Shown in pieces: positions 22,589 through 35,640 of a stretch of DNA of 64,000 nt. The position numbers and the translations under genes are program-made. The notes under the pieces were generated by a model. It was not told the origin of the DNA. It searched no databases and saw only the letters and a program-made list of their open reading frames with translations. The stretch is taken from the NCBI GenBank assembly GCA_022376925.1, contig JAIOJX010000026.1:252647330-252711329 (forward strand), given 5' to 3'. Each line of letters begins with the position of its first letter. The first letter of the stretch is position 1. Origin of the DNA: Tragulus kanchil. Taxonomy: Eukaryota > Chordata > Mammalia > Artiodactyla > Tragulidae.

Positions 22589-25500
22589 ATAATATCATGT
22601 CGTCTGCAAAAAGAGAGAGTCTGACTTCTTCCTTTCCAATCTGGATTCCTTTGATTTCTTTCTCTTCTCTTATTGCTGTCGCTAGAACTTCCAGGACTAT
22701 GTTGAATAAGAGTGGTGAAAGTGGACACCCTTGTCTTGTTCCTGATCTTAGAGGAAATGCTTTGAGTTTTTCACCACTGAGGATAATGTTCGCTGTGGGC
22801 TTCTCATAGATGGCTTTCACTATGTTAAGATAGGTTCCTTCTATGCCCATTTTCAGAAGAGTTTTTTTAATCATAAATGGATGCTGTACTTTGTCAAAGG
22901 CTTTTTCTGCATCTATTGAGATGATCATGTGATTTTTGTCTCTCAATTTGTTGATATGGTGTATCACATTGACTGATTTATGGATATTGAAGAATCCTTG
23001 CATGCCTGGGATGAACCCGACTTGATCATGGTTTATGAGCTTTTAGATGTGTTGTTGAATTCTGTTTGCTAGGATTTTGTTGAGGATTTTGGCATCTAGA
23101 TTCATCAGTGAAATTGGCCTATAATTTTCTTTTTTTGTGTTGTCTTTGCCTGGCTTTGGTATCAGGGTGATGGTGGCCTCGTAGAATGTGTTTGGAAGTG
23201 TTCCTTCCTGTGCAATTTTTTGGAAGAGTTTTAGAAGGACGGGCATTAGCTCTTCTTTAAATGTTTGGTAGAATTCACTTATGAAGCCATCTGGCCCTGG
23301 GCTTTTATTTTTGGGTAGATTTTTGATCACAACGTCGATTTCTGAGCTTGTGATTGGCTTGTTCATAGTTTCTATTTCTTTTTGGTTCAGTCTTGGGAGA
23401 TTAATCTTCTCTAAGAAACTGTCCATTTCTTCCAGGTTGTCCAGTTTGTTGCCATAGAGTTGTTCATAATAGTCTCTTATAATCCTTTGGATTTCTGCAT
23501 TATCTGTTGTAATCTTTCCCTTTTCATTTCTGATTTTGTTGATCTGGTTCTTCTCTCTTTTTTTCTTGATGAGTCTGACCAGTGGTGTGTCGATTTTATT
23601 GACCTTTTCGAAGAACCAGCTTTTTGTTTTATTTATCTTTACTATTGTTTCTTTATCATTTATTTTTACTCTGATCTTTATGATTTCTTCTTCTTCTGGC
23701 TTTGGGGTGTTTTTGTTCTTCTTTCTTCAGTTGTTTTAAGCATAAGGTTAGGTCGTCTGTTTGAGATTTTCCTAGTTTCTTGAGGTAGGATTGAATTGCT
23801 ATAAACTTCCCTCTTAGAACTGCTTTTGCATTATCCCATAGGTTTTGCACTGTCATGTGTTCATTGTCGCTTTCTTCTAGGAATTTTTGTACTTCTCCTT
23901 TGATTTTCTCAGTAATCAATTGGTTTTTTAGGTATGTGTTGTTTAATCTCCATGTGTTTGTGTTTTTAGCGGTTTTGTTCCTGTAGTTGATCTCTAATCT
24001 CATTGCATTGTGGTTTGAGAAGATGGTTGATATAATTTTCTTTTTTTGTGTTGTCTTTGCCTGGCTTTGGTATCAGGGTGATGGTGGCCTCGTAGAATGT
24101 GTTTGGAAGTGTTCCTTCCTGTGCAATTTTTTGGAAGAGTTTTAGAAGGACGGGCATTAGCTCTTCTTTAAATGTTTGGTAGAATTCACTTATGAAGCCA
24201 TCTGGCCCTGGGCTTTTATTTTTGGGTAGATTTTTGATCACAACGTCGATTTCTGAGCTTGTGATTGGCTTGTTCATAGTTTCTATTTCTTTTTGGTTCA
24301 GTCTTGGGAGATTAATCTTCTCTAAGAAACTGTCCATTTCTTCCAGGTTGTCCAGTTTGTTGCCATAGAGTTGTTCATAATAGTCTCTTATAATCCTTTG
24401 GATTTCTGCATTATCTGTTGTAATTTTTCCTTTTTCATTTCTGATTTTGTTGATCTGGTTCTTCTCTCTTTTTTTCTTGATGAGTCTGACCAGTGGTGTG
24501 TCGATTTTATTGACCTTTTCGAAGAACCAGCTTTTTGTTTTATTTATCTTTACTATTGTTTCTTTATCATTTATTTTTACTCTGATCTTTATGATTTCTT
24601 CTTCTTCTGGCTTTGGGGTGTTTTTGTTCTTCTTTCTTCAGTTGTTTTAAGCATAAGGTTAGGTCGTCTGTTTGAGATTTTCCTAGTTTCTTGAGGTAGG
24701 ATTGAATTGCTATAAACTTCCCTCTTAGAACTGCTTTTGCATTATCCCATAGGTTTTGCACTGTCATGTGTTCATTGTCGCTTTCTTCTAGGAATTTTTG
24801 TACTTCTCCTTTGATTTTCTCAGTAATCAATTGGTTTTTTAGGTATGTGTTGTTTAATCTCCATGTGTTTGTGTTTTTAGCGGTTTTGTTCCTGTAGTTG
24901 ATCTCTAATCTCATTGCATTGTGGTTTGAGAAGATGGTTGATATAATTTCAGCTTTTTGGAATTGACTGAGGTTTGATTTGTGGCCCAAGATGTGGTCTA
25001 TCCTGGAGAATGTTCCGTGAGCACTTGAGAAGAAAGTGTATTCTTCTGCTTTTGGATGGAACGTCCTAAAGATATCAATAAGGTCCATTTCTTCTAGTGT
25101 GGCACTTAAGGCTTGTGTTTCTTTATTAATTTTCTGTTTGGATGAACTGTCCATTGGTATGAGAGGACTGTTAAAGTCTCCTACTATGATTGTGTTAGTG
25201 TCGATGTCTTTTTTTATGTCTGAAAGTGTCTGTCTTATGTATTGGGGTGCTACTGTGTTGGGTGCATAGATATTTATGATTGTTACATCTTCTTCTTGAA
25301 TCAATCCCTTGATCATTATGTAGTGTCCTGCCTTGTCTCTTAGAATCTTCTTTATTTTGAGGTCTATTTTGTCTGATATGAGGATTGCTACTCCAGCTTT
25401 CTTTTGATTTCCAATTTCATGGAATATCTTTTTCCAGCCTCTCACTTTTAGTCTATGAGTATCTCTAGGTCTGAAGTGAGTTTCCTGGAGGCAGCATATG

Positions 25501-26704
25501 TATGGGTCGTGTTTTTTTAATCCATTCAGCCAGTCTGTGTCTTTTGTTTGGGGCATTTAGTCTATTTACATTCAGAGTAATTATTGATACAAATGATCCT
25601 ATTGTCATCTTCTTAGATGTTATGATGGGTTTGTTTCGTGGATCTTCTCCTTCTCTTATACTTGTTGTCTATATAAGTCCCTTTAACACTCGTTGTAAGG
25701 CTGGTTTGGTGTGACTAAATTCTTTTAATTTTGACTTATTTGTAAATCTTTTGATTTCTCCATCAATTTTGAATGAGATCCTTGCAGGGTAGCGGATTCT
25801 TTGTTGCAGATTATTCTCTTTTAGAACTGCTTTTGCATTATCCCATAGGTTTTGCACTGTCATGTGTTCATTGTCGCTTTCTTCTAGGAATTTTTGTACT
25901 TCTCCTTTGATTTTCTCAGTAATCAATTGGTTTTTTAGGTATGTGTTGTTTAATCTCCATGTGTTTGTGTTTTTAGCGGTTTTGTTCCTGTAGTTGATCT
26001 CTAATCTCATTGCATTGTGGTTTGAGAAGATGGTTGATATAATTTCAGCTTTTTGGAATTGACTGAGGTTTGATTTGTGGCCCAAGATGTGGTCTATCCT
26101 GGAGAATGTTCCGTGAGCACTTGAGAAGAAAGTGTATTCTTCTGCTTTTGGATGGAACGTCCTAAAGATATCAATAAGGTCCATTTCTTCTAGTGTGGCA
26201 CTTAAGGCTTGTGTTTCTTTATTAATTTTCTGTTTGGATGAACTGTCCATTGGTATGAGAGGACTGTTAAAGTCTCCTACTATGATTGTGTTAGTGTCGA
26301 TGTCTTTTTTTATGTCTGAAAGTGTCTGTCTTATGTATTGGGGTGCTACTGTGTTGGGTGCATAGATATTTATGATTGTTACATCTTCTTCTTGAATCAA
26401 TCCCTTGATCATTATGTAGTGTCCTGCCTTGTCTCTTAGAATCTTCTTTATTTTGAGGTCTATTTTGTCTGATATGAGGATTGCTACTCCAGCTTTCTTT
26501 TGATTTCCAATTTCATGGAATATCTTTTTCCAGCCTCTCACTTTTAGTCTATGAGTATCTCTAGGTCTGAAGTGAGTTTCCTGGAGGCAGCATATGTATG
26601 GGTCGTGTTTTTTTAATCCATTCAGCCAGTCTGTGTCTTTTGTTTGGGGCATTTAGTCTATTTACATTCAGAGTAATTATTGATACAAATGATCCTATTG
26701 TCAT
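20852..26704 (-). pseudogene. L1 ORF2 (endonuclease-reverse transcriptase), broken
   Basis: ORF2p nicks target DNA and copies L1 RNA by target-primed reverse transcription. The start ATG is at 26704. Endonuclease motifs are visible: CCLQETHF (catalytic Glu), VGDFN (Asp/Asn) and SRIDHILG (Asp/His). The NVNG motif reads NVNR. RT motifs: SPGPDGF, RPISLMN, and the catalytic FADDM at about 22.6 kb. Lesions: a seventh A at 26608-26614 shifts frame; a frame break near 24.6 kb; a Lys-to-stop change at 23043-23045; a frameshift near 22520; and an internal deletion at 20886/20887 that removes the C-terminal end. Duplications 6-8 repeat segments, so apparent ORFs at 24567-25556 and 25669-26652 are the same region twice. 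Confidence 0.9.
23120..24949. repeat. Tandem duplication 7 (0.92 kb x 2)
   Basis: 23120-24038 is repeated at 24031-24949, offset 911, with tataattt shared at the join (24031-24038). Differences: ctttccc versus tttttcc near 23513/24424. It lies wholly in L1 ORF2. Confidence 0.95.
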
Positions 26705-26920
26705 CTTTGTAGATGTTATGATGGGTTTGTTTTGTGGATCTTCTCCTTCTCTTATACTTGTTGTCTATATAAGTCCCTTTAACACTCGTTGTAAGGCTGG
26801 TTTGGTGTGACTAAATTCTTTTAATTTTGACTTATTTGTAAATCTTTTGATTTCTCCATCAATTTTGAATGAGATCCTTGCAGGGTAGCGGATTCTTTGT
26901 TGCAGATTATTCTCTTTTAG
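24725..26920. repeat. Tandem duplication 8 (1.10 kb x 2)
   Basis: 24725-25824 is repeated at 25821-26920, offset 1096, with ttag shared at the join. A few single-base differences sit near the far end (cttcttag/ctttgtag near 25610/26706; cgtgg/tgtgg near 25638/26734). The first copy starts inside duplication 7. Confidence 0.96.
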
Positions 26921-28755
26921 CTGTTTAAATGTGTCCTGCCATTCCCTTCTGGCCTGCAGAGTTTCTGTTGAAAGATCAGCTGTTAAACGTATGGGTTTTC
27001 CCTTGTATGTCACTAGTTGCTTTTCCCTTGCTGCTTTGAGAATTCTGTCTTTGTGTTTAATTTGTGTTAGCTTCATTAATATGTGTCTTGGTGTGTTTCT
27101 TCTCGGGTTGATTCTGTATGGTACTCTTTGAGCTTCTTGGACTTGATTGACTATTTCTTTTCCCATGCTGGAGAAATTTTCAACTATAATCTCTTCAAAA
27201 ATTTTCTCATTGCCTTTCTTTTTTTCTTCTTCTTCTGGAACCCCTATAATTTGAATATTGGTGTGGTTGATATTATCCCAGAGGTCTCTGAGGCTATCCT
27301 CTGCTCTTTTCATTCTTTGAGCTTGATTCTGTTTTTCAGCAGTTACTTCCACCATTCTATCTTCCAGCTCACTTATCCAGTCTTCTGTCTCAGACACTCT
27401 GCTCTTGATTCCTGTACAGTGTTTTTAAGTTCAGCAATTGAGTTGTTTGTCTCTGTTACTTTTTTGGTAAGTTCTTGTATTTCTTTATTCAGTGTGTTAG
27501 TTGTGTCTTGCAATTTCTCTAACATTCTGTTTTCAATGTCTTTGATCATCTTTACTATCATTCTTCTGAAATCACTTTCAGAAAGTTTGTCCAAATCCTC
27601 TTCGCTGATTTGATTGTATGTATTTGTAGATTGTTCCTTCACTTGTGTGGTATTTCTCTGCCGTTTCATTGTTATTATTAATTTTTTAACTGTGTCTGTT
27701 TGGGATTTCCTTTTCCCAGACTTTGAGCTACGTCTGTTGGTGTTTGGATGGGGCTTTTTATTCTAGGTGATGCTGGTGGTTGGGTGATGTCAGGATTTGC
27801 ATACAAGTGATTACCTTTGTTGGCGTTCTCACTTGTATACTACTCTCTAGTGTTAGGTTCTCTTTTTAGTAGTTTAGTCCCTTTGTTGAACGGGGACTAA
27901 ATTCTTTTAATTTTGACTTATTTGTAAATCTTTTGATTTCTCCATCAATTTTGAATGAGATCCTTGCAGGGTAGCGGATTCTTTGTTGCAGATTATTCTC
28001 TTTTAGCTGTTTAAATGTGTCCTGCCATTCCCTTCTGGCCTGCAGAGTTTCTGTTGAAAGATCAGCTGTTAAACGTATGGGTTTTCCCTTGTATGTCACT
28101 AGTTGCTTTTCCCTTGCTGCTTTGAGAATTCTGTCTTTGTGTTTAATTTGTGTTAGCTTCATTAATATGTGTCTTGGTGTGTTTCTTCTCGGGTTGATTC
28201 TGTATGGTACTCTTTGAGCTTCTTGGACTTGATTGACTATTTCTTTTCCCATGCTGGAGAAATTTTCAACTATAATCTCTTCAAAAATTTTCTCATTGCC
28301 TTTCTTTTTTTCTTCTTCTTCTGGAACCCCTATAATTTGAATATTGGTGTGGTTGATATTATCCCAGAGGTCTCTGAGGCTATCCTCTGCTCTTTTCATT
28401 CTTTGAGCTTGATTCTGTTTTTCAGCAGTTACTTCCACCATTCTATCTTCCAGCTCACTTATCCAGTCTTCTGTCTCAGACACTCTGCTCTTGATTCCTG
28501 TACAGTGTTTTTAAGTTCAGCAATTGAGTTGTTTGTCTCTGTTACTTTTTTGGTAAGTTCTTGTATTTCTTTATTCAGTGTGTTAGTTGTGTCTTGCAAT
28601 TTCTCTAACATTCTGTTTTCAATGTCTTTGATCATCTTTACTATCATTCTTCTGAAATCACTTTCAGAAAGTTTGTCCAAATCCTCTTCGCTGATTTGAT
28701 TGTATGTATTTGTAGATTGTTCCTTCACTTGTGTGGTATTTCTCTGCCGTTTCAT
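26765..28755 (-). pseudogene. L1 ORF1 (RNA-binding chaperone), one frameshift, N-terminal part repeated
   Basis: ORF1p coats L1 RNA. The contiguous version runs from ATG 27669 to the stop at 26765; a second copy starts at ATG 28755. N-terminal half is a heptad-rich coiled coil (LDKLSESDFRRMIVKMIKDI onward), then the RRM-like part (NIQIIGVPEEEEKKKGNEKI) and a basic C-terminal domain. A one-base loss near 27404-27420 (28490-28505 in the other copy) shifts frame after KNTV. Usual family length about 300 residues, matched if the break is ignored. Confidence 0.9.
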
Positions 28756-28943
28756 TGTTATTATTAATTTTTTAACTGTGTCTGTTTGGGATTTCCTTTT
28801 CCCAGACTTTGAGCTACGTCTGTTGGTGTTTGGATGGGGCTTTTTATTCTAGGTGATGCTGGTGGTTGGGTGATGTCAGGATTTGCATACAAGTGATTAC
28901 CTTTGTTGGCGTTCTCACTTGTATACTACTCTCTAGTGTTAGG
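26809..28943. repeat. Tandem duplication 9 (1.05 kb x 2) with 37-bp filler
   Basis: 26809-27857 is repeated at 27895-28943, offset 1086. Filler 27858-27894 starts ttctctttttagtagtttag and is absent from both copies. No internal difference seen. Confidence 0.96.
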
Positions 28944-30843
28944 CGTTCTCTAGTATTGTAGAGTTTTGGAGTCAGTGCTCCCTCCCTAAAGCCCTGGGGC
29001 TTGTTGCCTGACCAGGGACTGAAGATTTCACGGCTGGTTTGTTATGGCATTAAATGATATTAAAACATATATACGCGAATGAGAAACAGAAGGTATACCT
29101 TTGAGAAATGGCAATTAAAATATTATGCAAATACTATCCAGTGTATTGAATTATACACACAAACATATACAGCTGTAACATAACCCAAGCATTCCAACCA
29201 AAAATATAGTACAATATGTTAGCACGGCAAATAGAGAAAACCAAGAATGATATCCACTAGTTAATAACCAAACTAAGTAGAGCACAAATTGGAGAATAAT
29301 GCTAGAGCAGGGTCTCCATTAGGGATAAGGCAATGAGGACAGAACAGGGTAAGAAATATGGTGGGGAAAGGGAAAAAGAGAAAGGGAGGATAGAAGAAAA
29401 ACATAGAATAATACTGCAAAGTTAAATATAGGGAGATAAAGATTTGTATGTATTAGAGTTTAGTGCTGTAGGAAAGGAGCATCAGAGAAAGCAAAGAGTT
29501 ATAGAGGAAGTAGTAGCACAAATAAAATAATTTAAAAATTAAAGCAGAGATAAGTATATAGAAAAATATAGAAAAACAAAGCAAAAACAATAAAAACAAA
29601 CAGAACCCCCACAGAACCTTAAAAGGCCAGTGGGGAACCATAAGTTTATGCCAAAATAAAATGTGTGGTTTAAAAGGAAAAAGAAGAAAAAAACCAAAAT
29701 TACATAAACTTGAATATATTCAGTCTTACTGATAAGATTAGTAGCTTCAGTAGAATTCAATGGAGGAAATAAACACACCCACACTCACACACCCAAAAAA
29801 AAAAGAAAAAACGGGGGTTGGGGGGCACTGAGTGTGTTTGGAAAAAAGGGAAAAAAACAATTAACACAAAACAGAACACAACAAAAGCAATAAAAAAGAA
29901 TAAGGAATAAAATGAAATTTAAACAATCCAGCAGTAACTCCAGCTTCAAACAAAACGTGAAAATACTGTTTATGTTCTTCTGTCTCTTGCTGACTATTCA
30001 GGAATTATCAGTCTTTTTCTTGCCTCTGGCAGTGGTTGGATCTGAAGACCTCTTTGACTGCTTATTTCGGCCTATTCCAGAACTAAAAGGCCCGACCAGG
30101 CTGGCCCTGGGAGTTTCTTAATCCAAATCCCTTTTCTTGCTGAGTGGATCTAAATTCCCTCCCTGTAGCTTGACCAGCAGCCCTGCAGTTTGACCAGTGG
30201 TCAAAGTACAGTAGGGAAAATGGCGTCTGTCTCACAAAGGATTTATTCCCACACTCTCTATGGGAAGCACTTCCGCATTGGCCCTGACCCTGCTGCAGGC
30301 CACCGTCAACCCCCGCCACTGCGGGAGATGTCAGATTACTCAAAGATGAGTACGCCTCAGTCTCATGCAGGATCGCTATTCCCCTCTCCCAGATCACTGC
30401 GCACACAGTTTTCAGTCCTCCTCGGCGGCTCTATGATTGGGTTAATGGTAACCTCTTCCAAAGGGAACTGAATGCCGTCCTTCCGAGGACTGCTCAAGGG
30501 CACTTCTCGTTCAAAGGGGCACTTAGACCCTCTAAAGCAAGTCTGGCTCTGTCCCTTGTGGGCGTCACTGCCCCTTTCTCGGGTCTTGATCTGCAACAGG
30601 CTTTGCGCCTTTGGCCCACCCAGCCTCTCTGGCGGGTAAGAGGTTTGACTTTTAAAAGCGCGGTTGCGCCCTTCCTACTGTCTTGATGCGGCTTCTCCTT
30701 TGTTCTTCCATGTGGGGTATCTTTTTTGTGATCAGATCCAACCTCCTCCTGTCGATGGTTTTTCAGGAACTGGTTGCAATTCAGGCGATTATGCAGGAGA
30801 GATGAGTGCGCATCCTTCTACGCCACCATCTTAGCTCCACCTC
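28756..30843 (-). promoter_or_regulatory. L1 5'UTR / internal promoter (minus strand)
   Basis: About 2.1 kb between the L1 5' end and the ORF1 ATG. The outer 700 bases (30.1-30.8 kb) are CpG- and GC-rich. A YY1-like site (GCCACCATCTT) lies at 30822-30832, about 10 bases inside the element, where human L1 also has its YY1 start-site element. The layout matches the plus-strand L1 at 60.46-62.53 kb. Promoter activity is inferred. Confidence 0.75.
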
Positions 30844-31757
30844 TTGCTATCTATCTTTACTCTAACTCATTGATGTTATAAAGAATGGTCTGAACTGCTT
30901 ACCTACAAGTTGATGTTTTATAATTCAACTGAGTCCTCAGACTTCTTGGAAAATACTTTAATTCTCCCAAAGGACCATTCCAAATTTAAAAAAATAAATA
31001 AAGTGAGGAGAGATACAGACTAAGATGGAAAATACTTAGTAACTACATAGGACATCAAAAACTAATTCCTGCTAGTAGATGCTACATTAAATCCTTTTAA
31101 AAATGAGTAATATATCTTTTAAATAAGTTCAGAGATAAAAGGTTCCAATTTTAAAAACAGAGCACATCAGCTAGGATGTTAAAACTTAAGGGGTGATTTC
31201 ACCAATTAGACAAAAAAAAAAATTGTCTAGTCTTCCTTAAGTCATCAGAGGCCTGCTCAACAGGTGAACATGAATTTTACTTCTCAGAGATACTCAGGAC
31301 ATTGGCCAAACTAATAGAAAAAAGCATTCATATATTCTTAGTAAATAATGTGTTTATATCACTAAGATCAAGGACTGGTTGTGCTCATGCTAATTGCCTT
31401 TCAGCACGTATTTTCTTCATGAACAGCAACTTCTCATGTATACAGTCTGTAATCACATCAATTTATCTTTTTTAAAACAACAACGTCCAACTGCATATAA
31501 TATTGTTCAACTCCTTTTAGAATGGTTCACTTGGGAGATGCCCAAGGATATAACCATGTCAGACTTCTGAATGACCTGAAAATTTATCATGTCACATTCA
31601 TCTCAGGATCTCTTTGCCCTTTTAAAATATATATTACTACTATATTATAGTAAATATTACTATTTCACTTTCTGTAAGTAAACATTCAAAACTTTTAATA
31701 TAAGAAAAGTTTTCTAGTTGGTAAGAAAAGAGAAATGGTAATCTTTCTTAAAGATAT
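30844..31757. other. Unrecognised AT-rich sequence
   Basis: No repeat family or gene recognised. The right part (from 31648) belongs to tandem duplication 10. Confidence 0.5.
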
Positions 31758-33790
31758 GAGTGCTTGGGTTTCCTTGGTGGCCCAGTGGGTAGAGTCTGCA
31801 TTACAGCGCAAGGGACAGCAGTTCTATCCCTAGCCTGGGAAGATCCCACATGCCTCTGAGCAGCTGGACCTATGTGTCCGATTATCAGCCAGTGCTCTGG
31901 AGCACATGCGCCCAGAGCCAGTGCTCTGCAATGAGAGAGGACACTGTGATGGGAGGCCCACACAGGCCAAAGAATTAAGATGGATAAAAATAAATAAATG
32001 AAGGACCAAAGAGGCCAAAAAAAAAAAAAGAGTGCTCATAAGCAATCAATGGGATTTACAGTACTAACAAAAATTCTGAATGGTAATAACAATTGTGAAC
32101 ATATATAAGGATTATAATTTAGTTAATTTTTGTAATTCTACAAGTGAAATACACAAATTGTAACCTAACTGCTAGTTCTAAAGATTCATATTGTGCATAA
32201 AGAATCTTTAACAGCTGTCAAAATTGCCTAATTTTCTTTCTTATAAATGTCTCAATAGTGAACAATAAACACAAAAAGATAGAATATATGGCTTTCACTA
32301 AAACAGGAATGACAAATTAATTTGACAACATTTCATTCAATAACAGCATCCTGAGTCCCTAGAATCTTCACGAGAATACACTGTTGCCAATGACACTAAC
32401 CAAACAGAATGAAGGTTTTCCCCAGGTATAAGCATCACTTACTTTATCCTTCTGAAAGGAGGGAAGTGTTACAGTTTCCTGACTTCTCTCATTGCTTGAT
32501 ATTCTGGAAAGCATTTGCCAGCTCACCTGATACATGTATACAACATACACCTAATGTAGGGGAATTTACCAGGAGGTAGGTGAATTACAGGTCAAATCTC
32601 AAGCTTCCCTATCCATACGTCCAGAACCAGGACTCAGACTTCCTCAACATATGTATAGCCACACCACACTTTTATTTGGGAGGTTCTTATATAAAGATGG
32701 TCTGAGAACCACAGTTAATAATACATTTAATTTCCTAAATTTAGTAAATATTACTATTTCACTTTCTGTAAGTAAACATTCAAAACTTTTAATATAAGAA
32801 AAGTTTTCTAGTTGGTAAGAAAAGAGAAATGGTAATCTTTCTTAAAGATATGAGTGCTTGGGTTTCCTTGGTGGCCCAGTGGGTAGAGTCTGCATTACAG
32901 CGCAAGGGACAGCAGTTCTATCCCTAGCCTGGGAAGATCCCACATGCCTCTGAGCAGCTGGACCTATGTGTCCGATTATCAGCCAGTGCTCTGGAGCACA
33001 TGCGCCCAGAGCCAGTGCTCTGCAATGAGAGAGGACACTGTGATGGGAGGCCCACACAGGCCAAAGAATTAAGATGGATAAAAATAAATAAATAAAAAAA
33101 AAGAGTGCTCATAAGCAATCAATGGGATTTACAGTACTAACAAAAATTCTGAATGGTAATAACAATTGTGAACATATATAAGGATTATAATTTAGTTAAT
33201 TTTTGTAATTCTACAAGTGAAATACACAAATTGTAACCTAACTGCTAGTTCTAAAGATTCATATTGTGCATAAAGAATCTTTAACAGCTGTCAAAATTGC
33301 CTAATTTTCTTTCTTATAAATGTCTCAATAGTGAACAATAAACACAAAAAGATAGAATATATGGCTTTCACTAAAACAGGAATGACAAATTAATTTGACA
33401 ACATTTCATTCAATAACAGCATCCTGAGTCCCTAGAATCTTCACGAGAATACACTGTTGCCAATGACACTAACCAAACAGAATGAAGGTTTTCCCCAGGT
33501 ATAAGCATCACTTACTTTATCCTTCTGAAAGGAGGGAAGTGTTACAGTTTCCTGACTTCTCTCATTGCTTGATATTCTGGAAAGCATTTGCCAGCTCACC
33601 TGATACATGTATACAACATACACCTAATGTAGGGGAATTTACCAGGAGGTAGGTGAATTACAGGTCAAATCTCAAGCTTCCCTATCCATACGTCCAGAAC
33701 CAGGACTCAGACTTCCTCAACATATGTATAGCCACACCACACTTTTATTTGGGAGGTTCTTATATAAAGATGGTCTGAGAACCACAGTTA
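31648..33790. repeat. Tandem duplication 10 (1.07 kb x 2) with 24-bp filler and a 21-bp indel
   Basis: 31648-32717 is repeated at 32742-33790. Offset is 1094 before and 1073 after the SINE tail, because the second copy lacks about 21 bases (tgaaggaccaaagaggcca plus As) at 33093. Filler 32718-32741 is AT-rich (ataatacatttaatttcc...). Confidence 0.95.
31765..32029 (+). mobile_element. CHR-type SINE, short-tail type (copy at 32859-33102)
   Basis: Starts gggtttccttggtggcccag, B-box-like cagttctatccc, body ctctggagcacatgcgccc, A-rich tail. Short TSD gagtgct at 31758-31764 and 32030-32036. The copies differ by the tail indel described for duplication 10. Confidence 0.88.
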
Positions 33791-34439
33791 CAAAGTCATT
33801 CCTCCACAGTCCATGCCTTGATCCCTGATGAGTAAGCACCTAGTCAATAACCAAGAGGTGTATAGTTTTGTATATTTTGTAACTAGGGATCACAGATCCC
33901 TGGCATATATAGGTATCATATTATGGAACACAACCTCCTTTCTGACCATTGCCATGGATTTAGGGCTTTTTACAGAGTCAACTAGTTCTAGCTATTATAA
34001 TCATAGGTCTTCTTTTTCATGTTTGAATGATCAAAATTCAGCTAATAAAGGTCTCTGAAGCTGAAATTTTGGTCAGTACTTTTAAACATCATGGAAAGTA
34101 TTCTTGCTCTCCCAAAACATTAATATACTCCAGATTAGTGTTACTTTTTGACTGCAGACATGAATATAGTCTTCTTCAAAGAATTCTGGCTCATTTCAGT
34201 TGACAACACTAAGGCCAATAAGGCCAATAGTAAGGTCAATAAGCAAGATATTTAAATTCAGAGAACCTTACTTTCTTCTTCACAATGAGTATTTCAGAAC
34301 ACACTGAGCACTCAGATATTTTCTAAACACCATTATCCTTAATACAGAACCAGAACTCCTTAGAGAAATGGCTCATTTTAAGTTTGCGTAAAGAAATGAA
34401 TAAAATACACAGAGTATCTCTTAACGGAAATACAATAAG
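33791..34439. other. Unrecognised sequence
   Basis: Nothing recognised. A 76-codon frame at 33828-34058 has no family support. The unit aggccaata appears twice near 34212-34226. Confidence 0.45.
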
Positions 34440-35640
34440 AACCCAAAAAATGAACTACCTACAAAAAAAATTAACAAAAGAAGCTCAAGATTTGTACATT
34501 TTCAAGCTATAAAACATTCGTATAAGAAACTAAATTAATATTATCTAAACAAAAGAAAGTCCATGTTCACAAACTGAAACACTTAATATACTTAATATTC
34601 CTTAAACTGTTAAAGTGATTCAACACAATCCATATCCAAATCCAAGCTGCTTTTTTTCTCCTCCCAGAGGTCTACAAGCAGATCCTAATATTCCTATGGA
34701 AATAAAAGGAATCCAGGAAAGTCAAAACCTTATTTTAAAGAAAGAACATGTCCCAACTTTCAGAATAACTACAAAGCAGTAGCTATCAAGACAGACTGAG
34801 GACTTCCCTGATGGTCCAGTGGCTAAGACTCCTTGCTTCCAATGCAGGAAGCCTAGGTTTGATCCCTGACCCGGGAACTAGATCCCACATACTGCGGTTG
34901 ACTTCTTGCATGCTGCAACTAAAGACCCTGCATGTCACAACTAAGACCCAGAACAGCCAAACAAATTAAAAAAAAAAGAAAATAAGAAAAATAGTACGGT
35001 AATGACCTGACCACAGACTAGCACATCAATGGAAAGGAACTCAGAGTCCAAATTAAACCCTTATATCTATGGCAAATTGATTTTCAACAATAGCACCAAG
35101 AGAATTAAGTGGGGAAAGAAGAAAAGTTTTAACAAATGGTGTTAAGGAAACTTGACGTCCACATGCAAAAGACTTAGATAGACCTCTACATCCATCATAA
35201 ACAAAAATTAAACATGGTCTCAAAATGGATCAGATTCAAAATGGATAACATAAAGTATAAAACTCCTAGAAAAGGACATAGGAGTAAATCTTCATTACAC
35301 TGAGTTAGGCAACAATTTCTTAGATACACCACCAAAAAGACAAAAGCAGCTTAAAAAAAAAAAAGAAAAAATAGATGAACGGGACTTTTGTTAAATTAAA
35401 AAAAAGAACACTTCTGTGCTTCAGGTAAAAAGGTAAAAAGACAACTGACAAAAATAGGATGAAACATTTGAAAATTATATGTCAAACAAGGAATTTTTAT
35501 CCAGAATATATTAAAAAATAAACACCTTAGCACTCCAAAAGATAAAAACTGGGAAAAGAATCTGAACAGACATTTCTCCAAATAAGAAATGCAAATGATC
35601 AACAGATACACAAATAGATGCTCAATATGGTAAGTTATTG
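34440..35640 (+). mobile_element. Old L1 ORF2 C-terminal region (sense), split by a SINE
   Basis: Pieces 34440-34799 and 34981-35640. Diverged versions of L1 phrases are present in order: caacacaatccatatccaaa, cctatggaaataaaaggaat, ctatggcaaattgattttca, catttctccaaataagaaat. Many stops. The second piece recurs at 36045-36703 because of duplication 11. Confidence 0.7.

Larger units (their letters stand above)
20263..30843 (-). mobile_element. Young L1 retrotransposon, nearly full length, inflated by four joins
   Basis: Reading leftward: 5' end at about 30843 (complement of gtggagctaagatgg), 5'UTR to 28756, ORF1, ORF2 with endonuclease and reverse transcriptase, 3'UTR, and a poly-T (tail complement) at about 20262-20272. 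Removing tandem duplications 6-9 (about 4.2 kb) leaves about 6.4 kb. ORF2 is further shortened by an internal deletion at 20886/20887. Lesions in both ORFs make this copy non-autonomous. I saw no convincing TSD. Confidence 0.9.

Noticed and set aside
27083..28699. Plus-strand open frames of 176 codons, present twice
   Set aside because: They are the antisense of L1 ORF1; the real coding strand is minus and the second copy stems from tandem duplication 9.
20263..30843. Clear target-site duplication for the minus-strand L1
   Set aside because: Only a short ctatct-type similarity is visible on the two sides, within T- and C-rich sequence; too weak to claim.
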